From Anopheles merus (taxonomy: Eukaryota > Arthropoda > Insecta > Diptera > Culicidae): a stretch of DNA of 64,000 nucleotides. Numbering within the stretch: position 1 is the first letter of the stretch; each line of letters opens with the position of its first letter. The notes under the pieces were generated by a model. The model did not search any database and was not told where the DNA came from. It saw only the letters and a program-made list of their open reading frames with translations. The position numbers and the translations under genes are program-made. The DNA is taken from positions 37,815,942-37,879,941 of the forward strand of contig NC_054082.1 of NCBI RefSeq assembly GCF_017562075.2, in the 5' to 3' direction. Of this stretch, positions 1 through 7,914 are shown piece by piece.

Positions 1-454
1 ACATAGTTTTGAGCTGCAATATATAGCACGAGCAAGCAAAGAACAACAACGTTAGTGGAGTCGAAACAACAAGCCCGAGCAGCCTGTGAACTAACCCACA
101 ATAACGCCGGCCAGCTCCGTGAGGTCGATGTGTGCCTTTACGAAGAGCTGTCCCAGCAGCTGTTTGATGCCGTCCAGATCGGGGTCGATCGGATTTCTTC
201 CCTCGAAATCGACGGTGATACCCTAATGGGGAGAAGGAAAACATTTAGCATCATCCTACTGCCACCCACGAGGAGCGATACCACGCCGCTGCGTCGGTGT
301 GCCCGCAGTTTACCTCATCCCCCTCGTATGCTTCGTCATTTTCTTCGTCACTCGACTCATCGCTGCCGCTTTTCGCATCCATACGCTGCTCCTCTTCATC
401 TTCCGCCTCAACTTTTAGCTTTTTGCTGGTCATTTTTACGGCTTTTTCCTTCAC
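1..454 (-). CDS. BCCIP: BCCIP homologue (BRCA2/CDKN1A-interacting protein family), N-terminal part, cut by window edge
   Basis: Three exons can be read on the minus strand: 454..314, 222..96 and 13..1 (continuing outside). Introns are 313..223 (91 bp, GTAAAC donor, CCATTAG acceptor) and 95..14 (82 bp, GTTAGT donor, TTGCAG acceptor); the reading frame is kept across both junctions. Exon 1 encodes a charged start rich in Lys, Glu, Asp and Ser (about 47 aa, an acidic run ending in EGDE). Exon 2 then encodes VDFEGRNPIDPDLDGIKQLL followed by GQLFVKA, and exon 3 continues AQNYV. This order (acidic tail, NIEFE-like strand, DGIKxLLxQLF helix, then xQNxIGSV) is that of the BCCIP family, nuclear proteins that bind BRCA2 and p21 in vertebrates and act in ribosome biogenesis in yeast (Bcp1). 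I chose the ATG at 454; an in-frame ATG seven codons later is an alternative start. Only about 93 residues of a usual ~300 lie in the window. The gene is divergent from CCT6. Confidence 0.88.
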
Positions 455-805
455 GAAACTGTTAGCGACCTCACTTTATTTACAATTGTTGCTCGAGAAC
501 GCGTGCGAGTCCGGCAAATCAGGAGAAAAAAAGTGTGTTTAATGCGACTGGGTCGAATACTTCAAAGCGTATGTCGGAGAGCTTGGAAAGGGTTTGGAAA
601 TGTTCGTGAATGTGTAGAAAATGCAACAAGGATACAATTTTAGCTTTTTAACCGTTTTTACACATTTTAACTGCATTTTTACACTAAAATTGTTTTTTTG
701 GAAAACCAACAAATTAAAACAAATTCCTACCCCTTGGATGGACAGGTCGAATGACAGCTGCTTTGGTTGGGAAGATGCGAAGAAGAAAAGCAAGTGCTGC
801 GAAAC
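455..805. promoter_or_regulatory. 5' flank of BCCIP, presumed promoter
   Basis: No ORF here is believable. The segment lies between the BCCIP start codon and the left end of the transposable-element island. It is AT-rich, with a short GC-rich patch around 495-520 containing CGAGAACGCG. By position it should contain the BCCIP transcription start. I cannot see a TATA box or a convincing initiator at a fixed distance. Confidence 0.35.
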
Positions 806-1260
806 CAGTGTGGCCAGATTATTTTGGCAGTTTTCGGTAGGCGCATCAAAATTTTATCGGTAGTTTTCGGTAGGTTAACCGTCTTGTGTACGACCAAAAA
901 ACTTTACGTAATCGGACAACCGCCTACCCGGGTAGGCCATACATTTTGTATGAAACAATGATGTTTTTTGTGGTTAAAAGAGTATATCTTTTGAATTTCT
1001 AGTAAGATTTGAATGAAAACTGTCTTAAAGGTTCATAATAATGTTTTATAACACATCGTAGTAAAATTAGAATTTTGAAAATCCTATCGAAATTTTTTTC
1101 TATCAAAAATATGTTCTAACTCCACCACCATACTGGCCAGGCGGCATGTTTTATGTGGATGATTAGTCTTTTCTAAGTTTTACTTACGTTTCTTTCAAAA
1201 GTTCTCAGAAAAAGTTCAAAAGTTCAGTTCAAAAGTTAAAATATGCTCATTATGTTTATT

Positions 1261-1426
1261 AAAAACCGGCTCCGACCGGCTTCAGACAACTTCGGAACCT
1301 CCTCCACTCCAATCCAATGGAGTCGGCTCCGTACCGTACGGCTCGGAAGCTGACTCCACTCCAGCTGCTTTGGAACCGGCTCCGCACCAACGACTCCGCA
1401 CTCATGGCTCTGAAGCCGGTTTTTAC
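1261..1426. repeat. GGCTCCG/GACTCC-rich foldback insert inside family 1 element
   Basis: The segment starts AAAAACCGGCTCCGACCGG and ends with the inverse GAAGCCGGTTTTTA, so its ends pair. In between are degenerate GGCTCCG and GACTCCA units. It is the same kind of short GC-rich periodic repeat as the larger array near 10.1-10.7 kb, and it stands out from its AT-rich surroundings. Confidence 0.5.
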
Positions 1427-1631
1427 AGATTACACCAAAAAAATCATTTTGAATAAAGTATCAATCGGGAAGATCCATAAATAGGTGAGTAAATAATGTT
1501 GAAAGGAATCTATAAAAAAATTGATAAGTGTTGAACATTGTTCAACAATCACACAATCACATCGGGTGTTAGCTTCTACACTTGCGAGAAGATAGATTCG
1601 TTTTTTAGGCTATCATACAATGAACGTTAGT

Positions 1632-1722
1632 CCAGAGCCGTTGATCCGGAGCCTTTGATTCGTCGCCGGCTCCGGGGCTGTTTGTACGGAGCCAGCTCCG
1701 GAACTGTGGTGCGCTTCAAAAC
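1632..1722. repeat. Second GGAGCC/GGCTCC-rich block inside family 1 element
   Basis: Degenerate GGAGCC and GGCTCCGG units, partly complementary to the 1261-1426 block. The two blocks are separated by about 200 bp of AT-rich DNA. Together they may be the remains of one foldback inserted into the family 1 element. Confidence 0.4.
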
Positions 1723-1881
1723 ACCCATCCCTATTCGGCAGTAACATTATGCCAAAAGTATGAATGTGTTGCGCAGCGACCACATCGAAGGTGGCTGTTT
1801 GAATTTATAATTAAATAATTTATATTTTGTTCTTAGTAGGCTATGATAGCTTGTAATTTAGATTATAAAAGGAGGAAATAA

Positions 1882-2056
1882 TTATAATAAATCAGTCTTA
1901 CACCAGCATTTGATGAGTGCGTTTCTCTGTTTGGTGTTAAGATTCTCCCGGGTGAAGCTTTGGGCGAATACGATTGCCTTCTCGACAACGCTTAACGAAA
2001 TCAGTAGCGGCGCTACCACGGAATATACCTCCCAATTTACATTGGAAAAGAGGTAA
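1882..2056 (-). pseudogene. Coding-like fragment inside family 1 element, unrecognised
   Basis: On the minus strand an open frame runs from about 2103 to the stop at 1884-1882. The portion between 2056 and 1900 has protein-like codon choice, many codons ending in G or C, in contrast to the AT-rich arms. It reads in part VVEKAIVFAQSFTRENLNTK. There is no start codon and I do not recognise the family. A GTAAGA donor-like site follows the last Trp codon. It could be a captured host exon, a transposase remnant, or chance. Confidence 0.25.
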
Positions 2057-2455
2057 CATTTTTGATTGAAACAAATATTGATAGGATTTTTAAAATTCTT
2101 ATTTTACAACGATATGTTATAAAACATTATTGTGACCTTATGAGACAATTTTTATTCAAATTTGACAAGTAATTCAAAAGATATACGCTTTTAACTATGA
2201 AAAACATAATTCTTCCATACAAAATGTATGGCCTACCCGGGTAGGCAGTTGTACATGTGAAGGGTATATAAACTTAAATAACTTAAAAAAATATTTGAAC
2301 ATATTTGATATTTTTTATATTTTGCACATGGGTAGAAAACATCTTTTCTGAGGCATTTTTAAAATTTGAAATCGATACGATTTTTTAATTCAAAGTAATT
2401 TTGGAATAAAGATGCAAGACTTACCCGGGTAGGCGGTTGTACACATGACGGTTAA

Positions 2456-2905
2456 AACTCGAAACTTAACTGAGTAAAAAAAGTAAAAGCGAAAGAAGTG
2501 TTAAGCGGGAGGGGGGGGGGGTTGGGTACTAATAAGCAAAATCAAAGTTCCATCTCACGAGAATATGCATCCTTTATCTGGGATATGGATTAGATTTGGT
2601 TCAGCGGTTACACAAATGAAGGTCTTTCTGAAGTGTCGATGTGAACATTGTACTGGGAATTCTAAGCCAAAGAAGGACTAAGATGCACATTTTTTTCTCA
2701 GTGGTGACAAGTTCTTTTTCTTGGGGCTCCACGTGATCGCTTAGGGCCGCAGCAGTGCTCCATTGGATACGATTTAATCATACGTGCTGTCATTAGATTT
2801 TCGCTGGATTATTTGGATTGATTTGATTGTTTGGCTGAGTTTTATAGTTCAATGATTAAAAAATTGAGATTTTTTCCTTCAAACCCTAAATATATATATA
2901 CATCG
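2456..2905. other. Unassigned AT-rich DNA within the element island
   Basis: Contains a run of about 11-12 G near 2510-2521 and a short TA run near 2890-2900. No ORF or structured repeat is recognised. It is probably interior sequence of the outer hAT-like element. Confidence 0.4.
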
Positions 2906-2923
2906 ATATTTCTGGTCACTTTG
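2906..2923. mobile_element. Internal hAT-like right end
   Basis: ATATTTCTGGTCACTTTG matches the right end of the island at 4763-4780 (GTATTTCTGGTCACTCTG) with two or three differences. It faces the internal left end at 3119, so the island probably consists of two copies of the same non-autonomous element. Confidence 0.5.
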
Positions 2924-2927
2924 CCCA

Positions 2928-3113
2928 CAGGGCAAGGCGAGCTTTTTGGCGGCCACCGTCGCAAAACCGTCGCAAAACGTCAAAACCGACGTCGCATGTA
3001 CTGCAAAGCGACGTCGCCAGCGAGCGAAACTCGCAACGATTTCGAGGCGCTAGCGACGGTTGTTTTTGACGTTTTGCGACGGTTATTGACCTTTCGAGCG
3101 AGCTTTTGCCCTG
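2928..3113. mobile_element. 186-bp foldback element with CAGGGCAA ends
   Basis: The left end is CAGGGCAAGGCGAGC; the right end on the reverse strand is CAGGGCAAAAGCTCGC. Both arms then carry ACCGTCGCAAAACGTCAAAA with small gaps, so most of the element can fold into a hairpin. It is strikingly GC-rich for the region and sits exactly between two inward-facing hAT-like ends. No clear target duplication flanks it (TTTGCCCA against CGGACCAG). Confidence 0.55.
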
Positions 3114-3118
3114 CGGAC

Positions 3119-3187
3119 CAGTGTGGCCAGATTATATTGGCAGATTTCGACAGGAGCACTGTTGAGAACGCAACCGCTTTAACCTTT
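3119..3187. mobile_element. Internal hAT-like left end
   Basis: CAGTGTGGCCAGATTATATT at 3119 repeats the island's left end at 806 almost base for base over about 25 bp. The copies then diverge after the GGCAG motif. Confidence 0.55.
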
Positions 3188-3678
3188 AAGTTGGCAACCG
3201 GATACCCGGGTATTTTTTTCAGCTTCGAACTGCAATAACTTTTGATTCATTGCTTTTATTGACCTGAAATTTTCCGTAGCCTCCCAACTTTTAATTTATG
3301 ATTTTTTGGTGCATAAGTTGTAATTTTAAACAGCCTGTAAGTATTTTATTTTGAATTTTTTTAACTTTACCATGTAAGTTGGCAACCAGCATACCCGGGT
3401 ATTCCATACATTTTGTATGGAGAATGACGTTTCTCTTTTTCCTCTTTTCGTATTGTGCTTATTTTCGAGTCAAAATCAAGCGATTCCAAATTTCAATTTG
3501 ACCGTTATTTTTATCAAAAAAATGAAAAAACTTAATGAATAAATGAAATAGAAGAGAATATATGGTCGGCATAACTTGCTTACAGCATTGAAATATAGAA
3601 AGCATTGTTTACCTATGAAAATCGTTAATATTTTGCATCAAAACGTATGGAATACCCGGGTATGCTGGTTGCCAACTT
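3188..3678. mobile_element. Foldback element, family 2 (AAGTTGGCAACC ends, ATACCCGGGTAT palindrome)
   Basis: The terminus AAGTTGGCAACC followed by ATACCCGGGTAT occurs at 3188 (outer copy), at 3376 (inner copy, 188 bp further in) and inverted at 3651-3678. The inner copy is followed by CCATACATTTTGTATGG, the same string that follows the palindrome in family 1. The interior is AT-rich and non-coding. The right end abuts the next element at 3679 with no gap. Confidence 0.6.
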
Positions 3679-4397
3679 CCCAAGCGCCACAGATTAAGCT
3701 TAAACGACTGGAAAATTGAATATCCATAGGAAAAAATGAAAGCTTCACAGCTTCATTGGTTTGATCAATAGATGGCGTATTACAACTCATCATTATATTG
3801 CTATCCTGTTCTTGCAATGTGTTTCGACAAGTTTCATCTTATCATGACTTATATAGCCTTATAACTTTCTGAGCAAAAATCTATGTGAATGGTCGTGTGG
3901 TCAGATACGTGGGTATCAACACCAATGACCATTGCTCAAATCTCACTTGCTTCAGTACTGGTGGTTTCCATTGGAGTTTAGTAATTAAACAATTGTATCG
4001 CCGTTCTAGTTCTAGCGATGCATAACTTCAATGCGAAACCATACAACAGTACAGAAGAAATGAGAAAGCTCTCCTCCAAGCGAGGAAGCTCCACAGGTTG
4101 GGTATCCCACAAACAGATGGCGCCACCAGCTTTTTTGCTATTTTTAGAATGCATGAGTCGTTTGCCGTCTGCTAAACGAAGTCTTTCTATATTCCGTTTA
4201 GGTAGAGAACTTGAGTCGTTTAGAAGCCGTTTAGTGGTCGTTTAGTGGATTTGTGGCACTTGGGTTTTCGCTATTTTTAGAATGCATGAGTCGTTTGCCG
4301 TCTGCTAAACGAAGTCTTTTTATATTCCGTTTAGGTAGAGAACTTGAGTCGTTTAGAAGCCGTTTAGTGGTCGTTTAGTGGATTTGTGGCACTTGGG
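3679..4397. mobile_element. MITE with CCCAAGCGCCAC / GTGGCACTTGGG ends, carrying a tandem duplication
   Basis: The left end CCCAAGCGCCACAGATTAAG at 3679 pairs with the inverted end GTGGCACTTGGG at 4264 and again at 4397. A 133-bp unit (4137-4269) is repeated almost perfectly at 4270-4397, so the right end is duplicated. CGTTTAG/CTAAACG motifs are frequent near both ends. A 75-codon ORF at 4018-4245 falls within it; I do not consider it a gene. Confidence 0.55.
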
Positions 4398-4617
4398 GTG
4401 TGTAAATCTGGTTACCAACTCTACGGTTAACCGCCGACAGCGAAATGCAAATTCAAATTTAAATGATTTTCTTTGACGAGCAATTCTTGGAATCCATTCA
4501 ACTGACATTTTCTACTTATTATGAACATTAAATCTTAACAGATAAAAAGTGCCAGGCAAACAAACGTGCCTCTGCGCGATAAGTAACAAATGAGGTTAGA
4601 AATCCTTGAAACAGCAT

Positions 4618-4650
4618 CCCAAGCGCCACAGATTAAGCTTAAACGAATGA
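4618..4650. repeat. Solo copy of the CCCAAGCGCCAC terminus
   Basis: Bases 4618-4650 repeat the start of the element at 3679 (CCCAAGCGCCACAGATTAAG then CTTAAACGA). No matching right end follows before the hAT-like end at 4780. It is a terminal fragment or a truncated second copy. Confidence 0.5.
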
Positions 4651-4780
4651 AAAATCAAATATCTGTGATTTTCGGTAGGATAAATGGAAAATCGGTAGTT
4701 TTAGGGCGGTCATCTGTGAATCCGTAGGCATATAAAAAATCGGTAGGAATACAGATAAATCGGTATTTCTGGTCACTCTG

Positions 4781-4865
4781 TTCGAAACACCGACTGGGCC
4801 GCTGCAGTGAAGTTCGATCTCGAGCTCAGACAATTTCATTGTAAAAGTAGTAGCACAGTGTTAAA
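4781..4865 (+). promoter_or_regulatory. CCT6 5' leader / core promoter remnant
   Basis: Only 85 bp separate the right end of the element island from the CCT6 start codon. Transcription must therefore start either in this short segment or inside the element itself. There is no TATA box. A GCTCAGAC string at about 4823 weakly resembles an arthropod initiator. Confidence 0.35.
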
Positions 4866-6677
4866 ATGGCCTCAATTAGCTTGCTTAATCCGAAGGCCGA
4901 GTTTGCCCGTGCGGCACAGGCGTTGGCCATCAACATCACCGCCGCGAAGGGCATTCAGGATGTGATGAAGACCAATCTCGGCCCGAAGGGAACAATGAAA
5001 ATGTGAGTAGGAAGTGAACAACTGTTCGCAAAAAATCGTCATAAGTTCATAAGTGTGGGATTGCGGGGATACTTTTCATAAAAAATTGTTCCCAAATGAA
5101 GAAAAGATTAGATTTCGGCAAAGAAATGCGTTGCAGTCGACGCGATAGGCTGTTTTACCATCTGACTCACCTGACCCGTTTTCTAACCTCACTTTCACAC
5201 TCACTCACACACCCACAGGCTGGTTTCGGGTGCCGGTGACATCAAAATCACCAAGGATGGCAATGTGCTACTGCACGAGATGCAGATCAAGCATCCGACT
5301 GCGTCGCTGATTGCCCGTGCCAGTACGGCCCAGGACGATGTGACCGGGGACGGAACCACCTCGATCGTGCTGATCATTGGCGAGCTGCTGAAGCAGGCCG
5401 ACCTGTACATCGCGGACGGGCTGCATCCGCGCATCATCGCGGACGGGTTCGACCAGGCCCGGCTGCAGGCGTTGGACATTCTCGAACAGATCGCCCACCC
5501 GATTGAGGTGAACCGGGAAAATCTGCTCAACATTGCGCGCACCTCGCTCCGCACCAAGGTGCACCCGGATCTGGCCGATCTGCTGACGGACGTGTGCGTC
5601 GATGCGGTGCTGGCCATCCGCACGGAGGGTAAGCCGGTCGATCTGCACATGGTCGAGCTGATGGAGATGCAGCACAAGTCGGCCACGGACACGCAGCTGG
5701 TGAAGGGTATCGTGATGGACCACGGTGCTCGCCACCCGGACATGCCGAAGCGCGTGGAAAATGCGTACATTCTCACGTGCAACGTGTCGATGGAGTACGA
5801 AAAGTCGGAGGTGAACTCGGGCTTCTTCTACAAGACGGCGGAGGAGCGCGAAAAGTTCGTGCTGGCCGAGCGCGAGTTCATCGAGGATCGGGTGAAGAAG
5901 GTGATCGAGCTGAAGCGCAAGGTGTGCGACGGTACGGACAAAACGTTCGTCGTGATCAACCAGAAGGGCATCGATCCAATGTCGCTGGACATGCTGGCGA
6001 AGGAGGGCATCGTAGCGCTGCGCCGTGCCAAGCGCCGCAATATGGAGCGCCTGGCGCTGGCCTGTGGCGGTATGGCGATGAACTCGTTCGACAACATGGA
6101 CGAATCGTGCCTCGGCTTTGCCGGGCAGGTGTACGAGCACGTGCTGGGCGAGAACAAGTACACGTTCGTGGAGGACTGCAAGAACCCACTGTCGGTGACG
6201 ATTCTGATGAAGGGCCCGAACAAGCACACGCTGGCCCAGATCAAGGACGCGATCCGCGATGGGCTGCGCTCGATCAACAATGCGGTCGAGGACAAGAAGC
6301 TGGTACCGGGAGCGGGTGCGTTCGAGGTGCGCGTGCACAACAAGCTGCGCGAGTACGCCAAGACGGTGAAGGGAAAGACGCGCCTCGCGATTCAGGCGTA
6401 CGCGGACGCCATGCTGGTGGTGCCGAAGATTTTGGCCGTGAACAGTGGGTACGACGCCCAGGACACGATCGTGCGGCTGCAGGAGGAGGGTCTGCTGAAC
6501 GAGGAACCGATCGGGCTGGATCTGTCCACCGGCGAGCCGATGAAACCGGTCGATCTGGGCATCTTCGACAACTACATCGTGAAGAAGCAAATTCTCAACT
6601 CCTCCACCATCATTGCCGTTAACATACTGCTTGTGGACGAAATTATGCGTGCCGGCATGAGTAGCCTGAAAGGTTAA
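4866..6677 (+). CDS. CCT6: T-complex protein 1 subunit zeta (CCT6), TRiC/CCT chaperonin
   Basis: Two exons, 4866..5002 and 5219..6677, with a 216-bp intron (GTGAGT donor, CCCACAG acceptor) that splits codon 46. The spliced protein is 531 aa, the family's usual length, and starts MASISLLNPKAEFARAAQAL. CCT6 is one of eight subunits of the cytosolic ring chaperonin that folds actin, tubulin and WD-repeat proteins with ATP. Visible group II chaperonin motifs are NLGPKGTMKM (about residues 37-46), the nucleotide-loop GDGTTS at 89-94, and VPGAGAFE in the C-terminal half of the equatorial domain. The apical domain between them includes VMDHGARHPDMPKRV, typical of the zeta subunit. The C-terminus ends in DEIMRAGMSSLKG. 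Third codon positions are strongly G/C, unlike the flanking DNA. It is divergent from BCCIP and convergent with the PI synthase gene. The frame is intact. Confidence 0.98.
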
Positions 6678-7909
6678 ATGTTGAGAGTGATGCACCGCAA
6701 AGAGAAAGGAAGAGCGAAAGAGAGAGAGAGAGAGAGGAAGAGAGCATATGGATTCGCGAGCAGCGTATTGTATTGCATCGTTTAAGCCTTCGCGCATTGC
6801 GTCTTTAACGTTTCATTTACACTTTCATCTTACACTAATTTCTAAGCGTCGCAAGGGTGAAATCGGTTCAGTAGAACTTCGAATCCCACTCACCACTAAC
6901 ACAGCATCAGCGATGCGGCCAATGTATTCGCAGAACAATCGCACCCCCATAACACAAGTAATAAACGCACCAGCTTAATTATTTCTACTACATACAGAGA
7001 CTGTTGCAGAAGTTTTCTTTCGAAGAATGTATTCGCTTTTCTACAATTTACAGAGAGAGGCTATTTATTTATTAGACACACGAGAAAGTCGGGGAGTTAC
7101 AAATCACATCGATGACATGTATTCGAATCACTACTTCTCTACACAATTTGGGAGACATTTACACGAACCTAAATGTATTAGCCACATCAGCTCCTTTTTT
7201 CGATTGACGATACAATACCTGTAAGTGACAATGAGCTTGATGATATCTTCATGCTACACGTTAAGCAACAAATAACTACACGATTGACTCGACTGGCTAA
7301 ACGTGCTTGCTTCTGGAGCTTTGTAGTGCACTTGCACAACACATCTGGATAAGAGAGTAAGTCTGATAGCAAAATATGGAGAGCATTTTCTATGACTCGG
7401 GACGCTTCTGTGGAATGTGCATTACTAATTATCGGTTGCCTTTCTTCTCGTGGGGTTTCTTGCATTCCAACAATATTCAACTCATTCTCACATGCTGTAT
7501 CGTTTGTATGTGTTTTGTTTCGTCTTCTTTTTTGTTTGCAGTACATTGCATAATGGTCAGGTGCATAATGTTTGATCCCTTTCTCGCCCGACTACCGAAC
7601 ACACCGGGACAGTAGATGGTGGAGGGGTTTTACACAGTTTCAGCTACATTATTAGTTAACAACACTTAAATAGACTTGTTTTAAAACACATTATCATGCT
7701 TGTTTTTTTTCTTCTCCATTTGTTGTTGTCCTTTGGCATAGTGATTTTTACGTGAAGCGCTTAGAAACACCCGACCTCGGGGTCCGCCGGGAGAGGGACA
7801 AGCGTTGCATTCACTTTTAAAGTTGGGAAAATATTTCCGCATCGTCTTCAAAGAAAGAGGGGGGACAGCCCGTATTCTTTAGCGCATTCAGGGGATACCA
7901 TCACCCCCT
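6678..7909. other. Shared 3' intergenic region between convergent CCT6 and PI synthase genes
   Basis: The region holds the 3' UTRs of both flanking genes. It begins with a GA run (about 6715-6736). AATAAA at 6960-6965 is a candidate CCT6 polyadenylation signal. TTTATT at 7064-7073, read on the minus strand, is a candidate distal signal for the PI synthase transcript. ORFs of 65-119 codons here are not convincing. Confidence 0.6.
6960..6965 (+). terminator. Candidate polyadenylation signal for CCT6
   Basis: AATAAA about 285 bp after the CCT6 stop codon; it is the first perfect hexamer I see on this strand. Confidence 0.35.
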
Positions 7910-7914
7910 TTATT
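7909..7914 (-). terminator. AATAAA hexamer overlapping the PI synthase stop codon
   Basis: The end of the coding sequence reads GCAATAAAG, so the TAA stop lies inside an AATAAA hexamer. Use of this signal would give a transcript with almost no 3' UTR. A more distal signal near 7064-7073 is at least as likely. Confidence 0.25.

Larger units (their letters stand above)
875..2455. mobile_element. Foldback element, family 1 (TTAACCGTC ends, CCTACCCGGGTAGG palindrome)
   Basis: The outer ends are TTAACCGTCTTGTGTAC (875) and, on the reverse strand from 2455, TTAACCGTCATGTGTAC. Long inner arms, about 907-1125 and 2054-2263, are inverted copies of each other with scattered mismatches. Both carry the 14-bp palindrome CCTACCCGGGTAGG followed by CCATACATTTTGTATG. 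The right side has a second, outer copy of the terminus (2421-2455) about 189 bp outside the inner one. Ends beginning with TTAA would fit a TTAA-specific (piggyBac-like) MITE, but this class is an inference. The centre holds other inserts. Confidence 0.6.
806..4780. mobile_element. Composite transposable-element island bounded by hAT-like terminal inverted repeats
   Basis: The left end at 806 reads CAGTGTGGCCAGATTA. The right end at 4780, read on the opposite strand, is CAGAGTGACCAGAAAT; 12 of the first 14 bases match. The 8 bases outside are TGCGAAAC (798-805) and TTCGAAAC (4781-4788), a 7/8 match that looks like a target-site duplication. Ends starting CAGNG with an 8-bp duplication are typical of the hAT superfamily. 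No transposase is present, so it is non-autonomous. Inside are a second pair of the same ends (2923 and 3119) and several other nested elements annotated separately. Subterminal DNA carries scattered CGGTAG motifs (838-875, 4672-4770). Confidence 0.65.

Noticed and set aside
55..465. 136-codon plus-strand ORF at the left edge
   Set aside because: It is antisense to BCCIP exons 1-2; the minus strand gives a protein-family match with consistent splice sites.
2831..3238. 135-codon ORF in the element island
   Set aside because: It runs across element boundaries (hAT-like end, CAGGGCAA foldback, family 2 terminus).
5268..6797. Long open frames on the opposite strand and in other frames of the CCT6 coding exon (509, 281, 193 and 177 codons)
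   Set aside because: They mirror the G/C-rich third positions of CCT6 and have no domain of their own.
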